A stretch of DNA of 64,000 bases, from NCBI GenBank assembly GCA_028346125.1, contig JAOMEV010000001.1:1-64000 (forward strand), written 5' to 3'. The notes under the pieces are model-generated. The model had not been told where the DNA came from. It saw nothing but the letters and a program-made list of their open reading frames with translations, and ran no database searches. Source of the stretch: Bacteriovoracales bacterium. Lineage in GTDB: Bacteria > Bdellovibrionota > Bacteriovoracia > Bacteriovoracales > Bacteriovoracaceae. Below are positions 8,608 to 16,829 of this stretch, in pieces (position 1 is the stretch's first letter; the number at the start of each line of letters is the position of its first letter). The translations under genes were made by a program, and so were the position numbers.

Positions 8608-9013
8608 TTAGGGAACTCCACATAATTCGAATTAATTACCCATCAACGACAGGTCGCTTTTTAGATTTTAATCTAAAATGAATTGTTTTTCAAAATATAA
8701 AATTTAGAAAAGAGAGCTATATTGGGCCTCTTATGTAAAAGAAGTCTTAAAGAGAAGCCAATGTGAATTCAAAATTTTAAAATGTAAGTGACTATATTTG
8801 ATATATTTGGCCGTAAAAATACCCAAAAATTTATATTAATTTCAATGGGGACGACAGAGTTTTTAATGATAGCCTGCACTGTCTGTGAATAAAGTTTGAG
8901 CTTATAGAAGTTATTTCTCTTATTACGGGTAAATACTCATGTCTAAAAAAATTACTATCATTCTGCAAAAGGGTGGTCATTTTTTGCTTAATAAAAAGTA
9001 GAAAGTAAAACTA
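8608..9013. other. Intergenic region with one palindrome
   Basis: About 400 bp with no supportable gene. It contains the palindrome at 8659-8678 upstream of the 8607 start, and AT-rich sequence running into a transposase relic. No RNA gene is recognised. Confidence 0.5.
8659..8678. promoter_or_regulatory. Palindrome upstream of the HicB-like gene
   Basis: TTTTAGATT-TT-AATCTAAAA is a perfect 9-bp inverted repeat 52 bp before the minus-strand gene at 8607. The 2-bp centre is too tight for a good hairpin loop, so a protein-binding operator is more likely than a terminator. Confidence 0.3.
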
Positions 9014-9326
9014 ACTTTTTAAAATCAGTTCACTTTTTCTTAATTCTACTTTTTTTGAAACGAGAAGGTTACCTGTTTTCATGATTTGGTAATCTCTTTT
9101 TGTATTGAGTATTCTTTTTCCTGCAATTTTTTAGTGCTGAAATTCTTTTATAACCAGAAGTTGGACGGAGCTTAATGATTCTTCCTATTTGGTCAAACAC
9201 CTCTTTATCATATTTTTTTATCAAAATAGTTCCTGGTCCAAAAACTCTGGACTTTTGCAAATGGACTTTGGAAATCCTGATTTTTAAATACTTAGCTTCT
9301 TTCTCTAAAGCACCCTTATCGTTCAA
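9014..9326 (-). pseudogene. IS3-family (IS2-like) transposase OrfB relic
   Basis: The minus strand encodes FDQIGRIIKLRPTSGYKRIS, which matches the region of IS3-family OrfB where P-T-Y-G-Y-R-R is conserved. After a frameshift near 9098 the next frame gives NTKRDYQIMKTGNLLVSKK, equivalent to the N-x-K-R-V-Y-R-I-M segment. The DDE catalytic core is absent and a stop follows at 9011-9013. The C-rich stretch at 9433-9475 could be the old terminal repeat, but this is weak. The element is dead and shows past insertion-sequence activity here. Confidence 0.55.
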
Positions 9327-9578
9327 TTGATTATTCCAGTAACTTTTTTAAGGAAATCATCTAGGCCCTTCAGGGTTCCTTTTCATGAGGAAAGCTTTCC
9401 AAAGGTTTTTTTTTACTTAAAATTTTTTATTTCCTCCCCCTATTTTATGGGGTACCTTTGGAATTGGGGTCATGAGTAATAGTTAACGTATGTTTATACA
9501 GTGAGTTATGAACCAAATAGAAATGTCCATAAAATATAAGAAGGCATTTTAAAAGCATTCATAAAGGACTATTTAAGA

Positions 9579-10529
9579 TTGTTACCACTAGCTACACCTA
9601 TTCTTTTTATTGTTTTTAACAGACCAGAAGAGACAAAAAAAGTTTTTGAAGAGATTCGAAAGGTTCGACCTAAGTACCTTTTTGTTGCGGCAGATGCTCC
9701 GCGCGGCGATGTGAGAAGCGATGTTTCCACTTGCCGTGAAGTTAGGCATATTTTTGATCAGATCGATTGGGATTGCGAAATAAAAACACGGTTTCTGGAG
9801 AAAAACCTTGGGTGTAAACTTGCCGTAAGCAGTGCTATCGATTGGTTTTTTAATCAGGTTGAATCAGGAATTATTTTGGAAGATGACTGCTTACCTTCAT
9901 TATCATTTTTTTATTTTTGCAAAGAAATGCTTGATAGGTTTAAAAATGATAACCGGATCATGCAAATTTCAGGTTCTTGTTTTATAGATACTAAAAAAGC
10001 ATTCGACTGTAGCTATTATTTTTCACGAATAAACGATATATGGGGCTGGGCAACCTGGAGACGTGCTTGGAAATGCTTTGATTTGGAAATGAGAGGCTAT
10101 GATGCTTTTAAAAAAGAAAGAAGAATTTATCACTATATTCCTAGTGTTGAGACTGCGCAGTGGCTAGAAACCTATTTTGACGAGTCTTTTTTTCTAAATT
10201 CTAGGGTTTGGTCCTCTCAATGGAGTTATGCTATTGCTAAGGAGAATGGTTTGACTATTGTTCCAACTGTTAACCTTGTTGAAAACATTGGAATGAAAGG
10301 TTTAGGTGTTAACTCTAATATAAAATCTTTTGAACCCTATGGGCATTTTACTTCGAAGGAAATGAATGGGGCGATAATACACCCTCAATTTGTGCTCCCA
10401 AATAATTGTGCTGACGAGAAAAGATTTGGGCTAATAAAAAAGACAGACCCTCGTTTATTTTTTTCTCACAAACTTATTCAGGCGATCAGAAAAATCAAAA
10501 ACGGCTTTAGCTTTTTGAACAGAACATGA
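9579..10529 (+). CDS. GT-A glycosyltransferase (HlpA-like family)
   Basis: A 316-residue cytoplasmic protein of a glycosyltransferase-related family sometimes annotated as hemolytic protein HlpA-like. TPILFIVFNRPEETKKVFEE (~6-25) is the characteristic N-terminus, GIILEDDCLPS (~105-115) holds the acidic metal-binding group, and INDIWGWATWRRAWKCFD is a strongly conserved Trp-rich block. It probably transfers a sugar onto a lipid-linked glycan. The start is TTG, preceded by AAAGGA about 10 nt upstream; no ATG precedes the conserved N-terminus. It is a single-gene unit between relic DNA on both sides, which suggests separate acquisition. Confidence 0.7.
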   Translation: MLPLATPILFIVFNRPEETKKVFEEIRKVRPKYLFVAADAPRGDVRSDVSTCREVRHIFDQIDWDCEIKTRFLEKNLGCKLAVSSAIDWFFNQVESGIILEDDCLPSLSFFYFCKEMLDRFKNDNRIMQISGSCFIDTKKAFDCSYYFSRINDIWGWATWRRAWKCFDLEMRGYDAFKKERRIYHYIPSVETAQWLETYFDESFFLNSRVWSSQWSYAIAKENGLTIVPTVNLVENIGMKGLGVNSNIKSFEPYGHFTSKEMNGAIIHPQFVLPNNCADEKRFGLIKKTDPRLFFSHKLIQAIRKIKNGFSFLNRT

Positions 10530-10850
10530 AAAATTAAAGGCATTGATTATCGAATGCCGACTTTCGTTTTGACTCACTTATTTTTCGGGAATCAAAGGCC
10601 ATTTGGAGTTTTCAGGCGAGTTGAAATTTTGAGGCCCGTGAAAAATTTTTTCTCAAATAAAGGAGTAATGAAAATGGAAAGGTAGTCCCTTTTATATTAT
10701 TGATTTCGATGTTGCTTTTTCTAAGAGAGCTATCCGAAATTTCTCAAACTCTGTTCCAAAATACCTCATTTTCAACAAAATACGGTAAATTTTTATTAAG
10801 TTGTTGATCTATAGAAAGAAGGTATGACTTGAACATAAGTTTTAAGAAAG
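10530..10850. other. Intergenic region with a possible kinase relic
   Basis: About 320 bp between a + gene and a convergent minus gene. No intact gene is seen. A short + strand frame at 10672-10788 is described separately. I see no strong terminator hairpin. Confidence 0.4.
10672..10788 (+). pseudogene. Possible C-terminal relic of an LPS/Kdo-type kinase
   Basis: The frame reads WKGSPFYIIDFDVAFSKRA and then NFSNSVPKYLIFNK before a stop. The FYIIDFD strand followed by a basic R-N-x(2)-N-S-x(2)-K helix resembles the end of KdkA/WaaP-like sugar kinases, where a D-F-D group binds metal. It is closed upstream by a stop and has no start codon. It is too short for a firm call and could be chance. 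Confidence 0.25.
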
Positions 10851-11621
10851 TCAAAGGGTATACATTGTAGTTCGTATTATTGCGTCTATCCCTCCACTAG
10901 TTTCATGTACTTCTAATACATTCTTTTTTGAACTATATTTCAAAAAAAATGGAGAATCTTCCAATACAACACCACTACCACCACGACTTAGAGTAACTCT
11001 AATATTTGGACCAGAAGGTTTATCTTTATTAGGCGTAAAGCCTTTTTTTGCAGGTAAGTGCTCAGTCACGAAAAGATGCTTATAAGGCCTGTGTTCATTG
11101 AGCTTCCTTACGAAGGATTTAATGTCATCATTTTTCAAGTGCTGAAGAACTTGTCTTACGAAAGCGACGTCTCCTTCTGGTAAACGGTCTTCAACTATGT
11201 TTATATTTCGAAAACTTAAGTTGTTGAATTGAAATTTCCCCCTATTGCGGTTTAGGATAACTCTTGATACATCGCACGCAATGTAGGAATTAGATTTCTC
11301 AACAAAGTTCTTTCCGATATTAAAATCACCACAACCGAGATCAACGATCGTTGCGGGGGCCAATTCATTTAAAATTCCCTTAATCACGTCGATGTAGGGT
11401 TGAATAACTTCTACAGCATGGGACCCAGAGCCAGAGGTAGATTCACCGCTTTCATTTTTCCCCCAAACACCTTCTTTATATATTCTATCGAAAATCTCAT
11501 CAGTCTTAAGTCCTTTGTATGACGATTCTAAACCCAATATTCGACATTGAATCAGATGAATTTTTTGGCGAACTTTAAGAGGTAAAATCTTTTTAAGTAG
11601 TGATTTAATAATGCTTTTCAT
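10851..11621 (-). CDS. Class I SAM-dependent methyltransferase
   Basis: A 256-residue methyltransferase. TIVDLGCGDFNIGKNF (~97-112) is the SAM-binding motif I, ACDVSR follows as the acidic ribose contact, and FVRQVLQHLKNDDI corresponds to the post-II region. The Lys-rich N-terminal ~35 residues may sit on the membrane. It probably O-methylates a sugar or phosphate of the surface glycan (inference). The frame is open to 11648, but the ATG at 11621 has AAGGAAG 6 nt upstream and fits better. It is a single-gene unit, convergent with the HlpA-like gene. Confidence 0.7.
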   Translation of the reverse strand: MKSIIKSLLKKILPLKVRQKIHLIQCRILGLESSYKGLKTDEIFDRIYKEGVWGKNESGESTSGSGSHAVEVIQPYIDVIKGILNELAPATIVDLGCGDFNIGKNFVEKSNSYIACDVSRVILNRNRGKFQFNNLSFRNINIVEDRLPEGDVAFVRQVLQHLKNDDIKSFVRKLNEHRPYKHLFVTEHLPAKKGFTPNKDKPSGPNIRVTLSRGGSGVVLEDSPFFLKYSSKKNVLEVHETSGGIDAIIRTTMYTL

Positions 11622-11802
11622 TTTTTCTTCCTTCAATAATAACACCATCCAGCATCCTATCTGTCAAGTTTAATAGAAGATCACTTTATTTAAGCCAAAA
11701 TAAGATATTTTGGCAGGGTATTTCTTGTTGGCCAGATAAGTTTCTATCAAAAAGTGAGACTATATTTTGTGTTTAATTGTAAAAAAATTAATCATAAAGT
11801 AT

Positions 11803-11832
11803 TTGACAGGAATTGATATGGCCAAATAGTAT
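11803..11832 (+). promoter_or_regulatory. Predicted sigma-70 type promoter
   Basis: TTGACA at 11803-11808 and TAGTAT at 11827-11832 are separated by 18 bp, about 40 bp before the TTG start at 11875. The -35 is a perfect consensus and the -10 is a moderate match. A dyad overlaps the spacer and -10. Confidence 0.55.
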
Positions 11833-11839
11833 ATCAATT
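11811..11839. promoter_or_regulatory. Operator-like dyad overlapping the promoter
   Basis: AATTGATAT (11811-11819) and ATATCAATT (11831-11839) are perfect inverted 9-mers with an 11-bp centre. They cover the promoter spacer, the -10 and the likely transcription start, which is a classic placement for repression. Confidence 0.45.
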
Positions 11840-11874
11840 GATTGCTTTTTATTTCAAAAAGGATGGAGTAGGTA

Positions 11875-12639
11875 TTGGGACAAGATTATAAGAACCAACT
11901 AGACGAATTAGATACAAAATTTTCTTCACTCAAAGGGAAAGATTCAAAAACGTTGGACTTTCGGAATTTTAATCCTATGGGACTCCATATAGTTGCAGGC
12001 CTTCCTCTTTTTAGAGGAAGATTTCAAGACTTCTATAATGATGCGGTTAATGAGATAAAAAAGATTAACCCCTCTTGTGTATTCTACAGCGATTTAGAAT
12101 TATCCAATTCCACACATATTACTTTTAATTCACTTATAAGAACAGATTGCAAACAATGTAAAGTTAGACCCGAAGAGGATTTAGGGTTATATAAAAAAGA
12201 GCTTAATCAACTTACTTTCAAAAAGTTTAAAATTAAACCTCTTAAATTCTATCCAAATGGAATTGTCCTTTGGAGCACAGAAAATGGGGGTCAAGAAGTT
12301 TTCGAATTAAGAAACAAAGTTTCAAAAATTCTCATGGGAAAAGATTTAAAATTTTCGAAAACGCCTTCTGGAAGACCTCTTGCTATCGATATCATTCATA
12401 CTGCATATATGAAAAATATTCAAGGTGTTTCATACTGGAATGAAGAAGCTGAAAGTAAACTTTTATTAAAGTTAAACGAAATTAATTCGGACTTAAATAG
12501 AATGGCGATCTATAAAGAGGGAATCGTAATAGATTCAATCAAGCTAATTGTTGAATATATTAAAGTTAATGAGAATAATTTAGATAAAATAAATAAGGGT
12601 TACCAACTCGAAGACAACTTTGAAATTAAGGGACACTGA
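11875..12639 (+). CDS. Orphan protein, possible 2H-phosphoesterase-like motif
   Basis: A 254-residue protein I do not recognise. It has no signal peptide or membrane segment and is rich in Lys, Asn and Leu. THITFNSLI (~80-88) has the H-x-T-x pattern found in 2H phosphoesterases/ligases, and a second histidine follows in DIIHTAYMKN (~166-175), but that one lacks the expected spacing. The resemblance is therefore only suggestive. TKFSSLKGKD and a Cys pair (CKQCKV, ~94-99) are other visible features. GGAG 6 nt before the codon supports the TTG start. It has its own promoter and operator-like dyad, and neither neighbour is co-directional, so it may be regulated independently of the glycan genes. 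Confidence 0.55.
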   Translation: MGQDYKNQLDELDTKFSSLKGKDSKTLDFRNFNPMGLHIVAGLPLFRGRFQDFYNDAVNEIKKINPSCVFYSDLELSNSTHITFNSLIRTDCKQCKVRPEEDLGLYKKELNQLTFKKFKIKPLKFYPNGIVLWSTENGGQEVFELRNKVSKILMGKDLKFSKTPSGRPLAIDIIHTAYMKNIQGVSYWNEEAESKLLLKLNEINSDLNRMAIYKEGIVIDSIKLIVEYIKVNENNLDKINKGYQLEDNFEIKGH

Positions 12640-13128
12640 AAGTGAGAACCATTATTTTCGTAATATCGATTGGTGTTGAAACATTTATAGAGAAGAAATT
12701 TTTTTTTCTTTAAGGCCTGCCTTCTGTGCGAGGATAAACAAGATACTAAGTTGAATAATTAAATGGTGAGTTCACTTTTACAGTATCGCCAAATAAAGAT
12801 TTTGATTATGAAATTAACCTGAAATTGTTTTCAAAGATGGTGGCAGTGCTTTAAACTTTAAGCTCCCAGTTAAAGCAGTATTATGCCAATCACCTATTTT
12901 TTGGATTGGGAAAGAGAGGCTCTTCTTTTACAAGTTACTGTTATTCAGGTGGCCATATATAAATAGGATGTCAGGGGTGTAAATTGCTTCAAATTACCTT
13001 AAATCATAAAAATGATGCTTTTGTTTAGAAAAAAGTAGAGAAGGAATTAATTAATCCAAGTGAATCAAAGTATAAGGGGAGTGGGAGTCGGTTAAGTCAT
13101 AAAGGTTAGGCGACACAGATACCTTTTT
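12640..13128. other. Intergenic region, nothing recognised
   Basis: Nearly 490 bp between convergent genes. Only short frames interrupted by stops are present. I see no RNA gene, clear hairpin terminator or recognisable relic. Confidence 0.5.
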
Positions 13129-14061
13129 TTAATTAATCATGGCGAGTAACTTCTCTAATTCTTTTATAATGTTGTTTTCTCCAATTTTATAAAAATCAAT
13201 CAAAAGGTTTTGAGAACCATACTTTTCAGGAAAAACGTCAGGCAAGGCCATCTTTTTGAAGACGACTTTGTGGTGATAACACTTTTCTGCAATCAGATCA
13301 CTTACGATACTACCTAGCCCTCCAATAACTGAGTGTTCCTCAAGGGTCATAACAATTTTAGATGAGAGTATAGAGTTTAAAATAAAATCTTCATCCAAAG
13401 GCTTAAGAGTGTGACAGTTTAAAACTCCCACATTAACACCAAGCTTTTCAAAATGTGCTGAAACTTTTAAAGCGCGGTCTACCATAACACCACAGGAGAT
13501 AAGCGTTACCTCTGCAGGGTTTTTAAAAATAATAGGTTTTCCAATTTTAAAACCAAGTTCTTCTTTTGAAACTATAGGATCTCCACCTTTTGCTATTCTA
13601 AAATAAATTGGTCCAGGGTAATCAATGGAAGCCTTAATGGCCCTTTCCATTTCATCTGCATCAGAACAAACTATGATGGTCATATTCGGAATAGTCCTCA
13701 TAATGGCTATATCTTCAAATGCAAGATGAGTTGGACCCAAAGGTGCGTAAACGAGGCCGCCACCATTGCCAATAAGCCTTACTTTGGCCTTGGTCATTCC
13801 TAGGTCGATAATGTTTTGTTCAAAGCACCTTCTTGTAATGAAGGTTGCAATTGTATTGACAAAGACTTCTTTGCCTTCCATCGCAAGCCCTGTGGCCATA
13901 CTTATTATATGCTGTTCTGAAATACCCTCCATAAAAAACCGGCCGGGCATCTCATTTTTGAACTCATCAAGAGTTCCTTGTCCTAGATCAGAGCCAATAA
14001 AGACGATATTTTCGTTTAACTTGGCCATTTCGTAGATTGTTTTAAGACACCTTTTTCGCAT
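13129..14061 (-). CDS. Transketolase-like, C-terminal subunit
   Basis: A 310-residue protein corresponding to the pyrimidine-binding and C-terminal domains of transketolase. GSDLGQGTL (~23-31) opens the domain, and MEGISEQHIISMATGLAM (~44-61) contains the catalytic Glu that activates thiamine diphosphate. The region GNGGGLVYAPLGPTH is a typical substrate-loop block. It works with the N-terminal subunit encoded 7 bp upstream. In carbohydrate clusters split transketolases usually move a two-carbon unit to or from a sugar precursor; the actual substrate is unknown here. It is the last gene of a three-gene operon. Confidence 0.85.
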   Translation of the reverse strand: MRKRCLKTIYEMAKLNENIVFIGSDLGQGTLDEFKNEMPGRFFMEGISEQHIISMATGLAMEGKEVFVNTIATFITRRCFEQNIIDLGMTKAKVRLIGNGGGLVYAPLGPTHLAFEDIAIMRTIPNMTIIVCSDADEMERAIKASIDYPGPIYFRIAKGGDPIVSKEELGFKIGKPIIFKNPAEVTLISCGVMVDRALKVSAHFEKLGVNVGVLNCHTLKPLDEDFILNSILSSKIVMTLEEHSVIGGLGSIVSDLIAEKCYHHKVVFKKMALPDVFPEKYGSQNLLIDFYKIGENNIIKELEKLLAMIN

Positions 14062-14068
14062 AGCCTTC

Positions 14069-14896
14069 CTATTGTTCTTTATCGATGGCCTCTTTCAACC
14101 TTTGTACTTCTTCTGGCCTTAATCGTGCTTTATGATGCCATTCTAAATTGTTTTCTACAAATGAAATTCCCTTCCCTTTAATTGTATGGCAGATAACTGC
14201 GTGGGGCTTATTACATTTGTAATTGATTTTATTTTGTAGAATATCTTCCAATATAAGTGGGTCATTCATGTCGGCTTCGTAAACATTAAAACCAAAGGCC
14301 TTCCATTTGTCACTGTAGGGCTCCAAATTTAGAACCTCTGAGACAGGGCCATATGACTGGTACTTATTATAGTCAATGATAACAATGAGGTTTCCAAGGT
14401 TATGCTTTGAGGCACTAAGGGCGGCTTCCCAAGTGCTGCCCTCATTACTTTCACCATCGCCAATCGCTACAAAAACTCTAAAGTTTTTTTTATCTATTTT
14501 AGCCCTAAGGGCCATACCCATACCAATAGAAAAACCATGGCCTAGTGCTCCCGTAGAAGCTTCAACTCCAGGTATTTTTTCATGCTCCGGGTGACCTCCT
14601 AAAATGCCATCGAAGGCACAAAATTTATAAAGCTCCGTTTTAGGAAAAAATCCTTTCTTGGCCAAAATGGGATAGAGAGCAAGACAGCCATGTCCTTTAC
14701 TCAGTATAAATCTGTCTCGGTCGTCCCATTCAGGGTCGTGAGGTCGGTAATTTAAAACTGATTCATAAAGAACGTTAAGGATTTCAACCAAAGAAAAGGC
14801 GGAGCCAATGTGACCTCTCCCTGCCTTATCGACAATATCAATAATACTCTTCCGAATCACTTTCCCTAGACCATTATAATCTACATAATTTGGCAT
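14069..14896 (-). CDS. Transketolase-like, N-terminal subunit
   Basis: A 275-residue protein equal to the diphosphate-binding half of transketolase. GRGHIGSAFSLVEIL (~27-41) is the conserved N-terminal loop. IGDGESNEGSTWEA ending in IVIIDYN gives the GDG-x(~25)-N thiamine diphosphate/Mg motif. With the downstream subunit it would form an alpha2-beta2 enzyme. The start ATG lies inside the end of the upstream HAD/kinase gene (23-nt overlap), with GGAG 7 nt before it, so translation is likely coupled. Single-chain housekeeping transketolases are ~650 residues, so the split form points to a dedicated pathway. Confidence 0.85.
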   Translation of the reverse strand: MPNYVDYNGLGKVIRKSIIDIVDKAGRGHIGSAFSLVEILNVLYESVLNYRPHDPEWDDRDRFILSKGHGCLALYPILAKKGFFPKTELYKFCAFDGILGGHPEHEKIPGVEASTGALGHGFSIGMGMALRAKIDKKNFRVFVAIGDGESNEGSTWEAALSASKHNLGNLIVIIDYNKYQSYGPVSEVLNLEPYSDKWKAFGFNVYEADMNDPLILEDILQNKINYKCNKPHAVICHTIKGKGISFVENNLEWHHKARLRPEEVQRLKEAIDKEQ

Positions 14897-16505
14897 ATGA
14901 AGGCTCCGGTATTGTTAAAAAAATATTATCCTTTTTAACAAATTGTTCATACCTTTCTACCATTTGCTCAGCTTTTTGCAAACGAGTCGTAATTAAAGTT
15001 TTTACATCAAGATTTGGATTTGCGAAGACTCTTCTTTCAAGCGAACCTGGGGAGGCAATGTTAAGTACGATAAGAACCCACTCGAGACCAATCAAATCAA
15101 TTGCTAAGGAAAAGCGCTCTTGGAAAAAACGGTCTTCAGGAGAATTTTGAACATAGTCATCGTAAATCATCCACTTTTGGGCCTTTGACAATTGAAAACC
15201 TGCATGATGAAAAATATCCGAAATAAGTTTGGCAGCGTCATCTTGCCCAAAGTACTCAAAATCGAGGAATTGATAAGTTCCTTTTTTATCAATAAGCATA
15301 TTGTGGGGTCCAAAGTCTGATGGACTTAAGGTTCTTTCATTTTTCGAAAATTTCACCTCAAGGGAATAGGAGCTTTTGCTTAATTTACAGAGAAAATTTT
15401 TGAAGATGATTTCTTTGAGCGGTAAAACCTTTTTTTGCAAGAAGTTTGTAACATGGGAAAAAAGAGAGTTTTGCGATGAGCCATTTATGATTGAATTAAA
15501 ACGGCTATCAATTATATCAGTGTAATCACGAAAAGATTGTCGCGAGTCGGCAGCTTCAAAGTAATTCTCAAGGTTATTAGTTCTATAAATTGATTTAGAC
15601 TGTTCAATAAAAGTAGACATGGCCTTTACGAGGTCATTCGATGGAATGTTGTGTGCCTCAATTTGATCACCTTCAATATAATCATAGAGCGCAACATTTA
15701 ATTTTGGATTAAACTTTATAGGCCTCGGGATATTTTTAATATTATTTTCCCACAAAATTTTACAAGCCGAAAACTCTAGAAGTCCTCGTTCTTTCTTTTC
15801 TCCTTTAGTTATAAAATAACTTTTTATAATTTCCGTTTTGTCACCAAAAGAAAGTTTTGTAATCCTATTATTACCATCTCTTTTTATAGGTTCGATTTCT
15901 TGTAGCTTTCCTAATTTATCATTTTGCAGGATAGGAAGCATGTGGTCCCAAGACAATAGGTGCATTTTGTGATCAGATTCTCCTTTTGGTAGAAAGTGGA
16001 TGCCCTGTGTATGTTCTGGCCAATTGTTGTGCTGAAGGACTTTCAAGAGGTCATCAAAAAAGAAATCAAGTCTTAATTGTGATACTTTATCTATTTTTTT
16101 TTCGATAGTTTCGCAAAAAAAGACGTTTTCTTCTTTAATATCGACTTGATTTAATTTAATCCAGTTTCGTGCTACTTTTCTTAGGTTAACCCCTTTTTGA
16201 TAATTGGAATATTCAGTTTTATGGCTAACAATAAAAAGGTCGTGTTCTTGTTTCTTTAATTCTGAAATTACAGAAATAGCATTGGGAAAAGGCTGGGCCT
16301 TTGTGATTTCTTTTCCGTAAGCGAGAGATTGAAGCTCTCGCCATCTTAGATCATGGCCATCCTGGTTTATAAGGAGCTCTTTAACAACCGATTTTATTTT
16401 AGGTACATTATGTTCTTTTTGAAAATACTCTTTCTCTATCGCCAGATCATAGAATAGGCTCTCGTAGGAAACGATAGTGTTGTCAAAGTCAAAGCCTATC
16501 CTCAA
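14874..16505 (-). CDS. HAD phosphatase - APH-type kinase fusion
   Basis: A 543-residue two-domain protein. Residues 2-10 (RIGFDFDNT) carry the DxD nucleophile motif of HAD phosphatases, SHKTEY supplies motif II and FFFDD motif IV. From about residue 220 a second domain resembles aminoglycoside/choline-type kinases: PSDFGPHNMLID (D397, N402) is the catalytic loop and FLDFEYFG (D415) the metal-binding motif, with Glu where kinases often have Gly. A small-molecule phosphatase and a kinase in one chain suggest a phospho-exchange step on the sugar handled by the split transketolase just downstream (inference). The frame is open to a TTG at 16565. The TTG at 16505 matches the usual N-terminus and has AAGGA 10 nt upstream. 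Confidence 0.7.
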   Translation of the reverse strand: MRIGFDFDNTIVSYESLFYDLAIEKEYFQKEHNVPKIKSVVKELLINQDGHDLRWRELQSLAYGKEITKAQPFPNAISVISELKKQEHDLFIVSHKTEYSNYQKGVNLRKVARNWIKLNQVDIKEENVFFCETIEKKIDKVSQLRLDFFFDDLLKVLQHNNWPEHTQGIHFLPKGESDHKMHLLSWDHMLPILQNDKLGKLQEIEPIKRDGNNRITKLSFGDKTEIIKSYFITKGEKKERGLLEFSACKILWENNIKNIPRPIKFNPKLNVALYDYIEGDQIEAHNIPSNDLVKAMSTFIEQSKSIYRTNNLENYFEAADSRQSFRDYTDIIDSRFNSIINGSSQNSLFSHVTNFLQKKVLPLKEIIFKNFLCKLSKSSYSLEVKFSKNERTLSPSDFGPHNMLIDKKGTYQFLDFEYFGQDDAAKLISDIFHHAGFQLSKAQKWMIYDDYVQNSPEDRFFQERFSLAIDLIGLEWVLIVLNIASPGSLERRVFANPNLDVKTLITTRLQKAEQMVERYEQFVKKDNIFLTIPEPSYAKLCRL

Positions 16506-16829
16506 TTTATTCAATTCCTTTTTCAGAGTTGAGAATTTAGAATTCTTCCAGCCATTTTCCTTCAAAGTCTAATTGAGTTTAAAGTGATCTGCAAGTGCCA
16601 AAAGAAGATGCTTGTTAGCAAGTATTCCAGTTTTCATTATTGTAATAAATGAACCCTGCCATAAGATTAGGAAGAACAAATGTCTTTTGCTCTAGTTTGA
16701 TCCAGTCACTTATCGGGTATTTTTATAAGGCCTTCCCGTAGATTTTTTATTTAAGAATGTGCTTCACATATTTAATAAATTGACTACTCTGGAGGTTATG
16801 TCCAAAATATAGCAAAAAGGCTTAAGATT

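Noticed and set aside
8659-8678. Palindrome as a rho-independent terminator
   Set aside because: Only a 2-base centre, no GC-rich stem and no T-run in the right place; better as an operator.
9069-9326. 85-residue hypothetical protein
   Set aside because: Its similarity to IS3-type OrfB continues in another frame, so it is a transposase fragment, not a functional gene.
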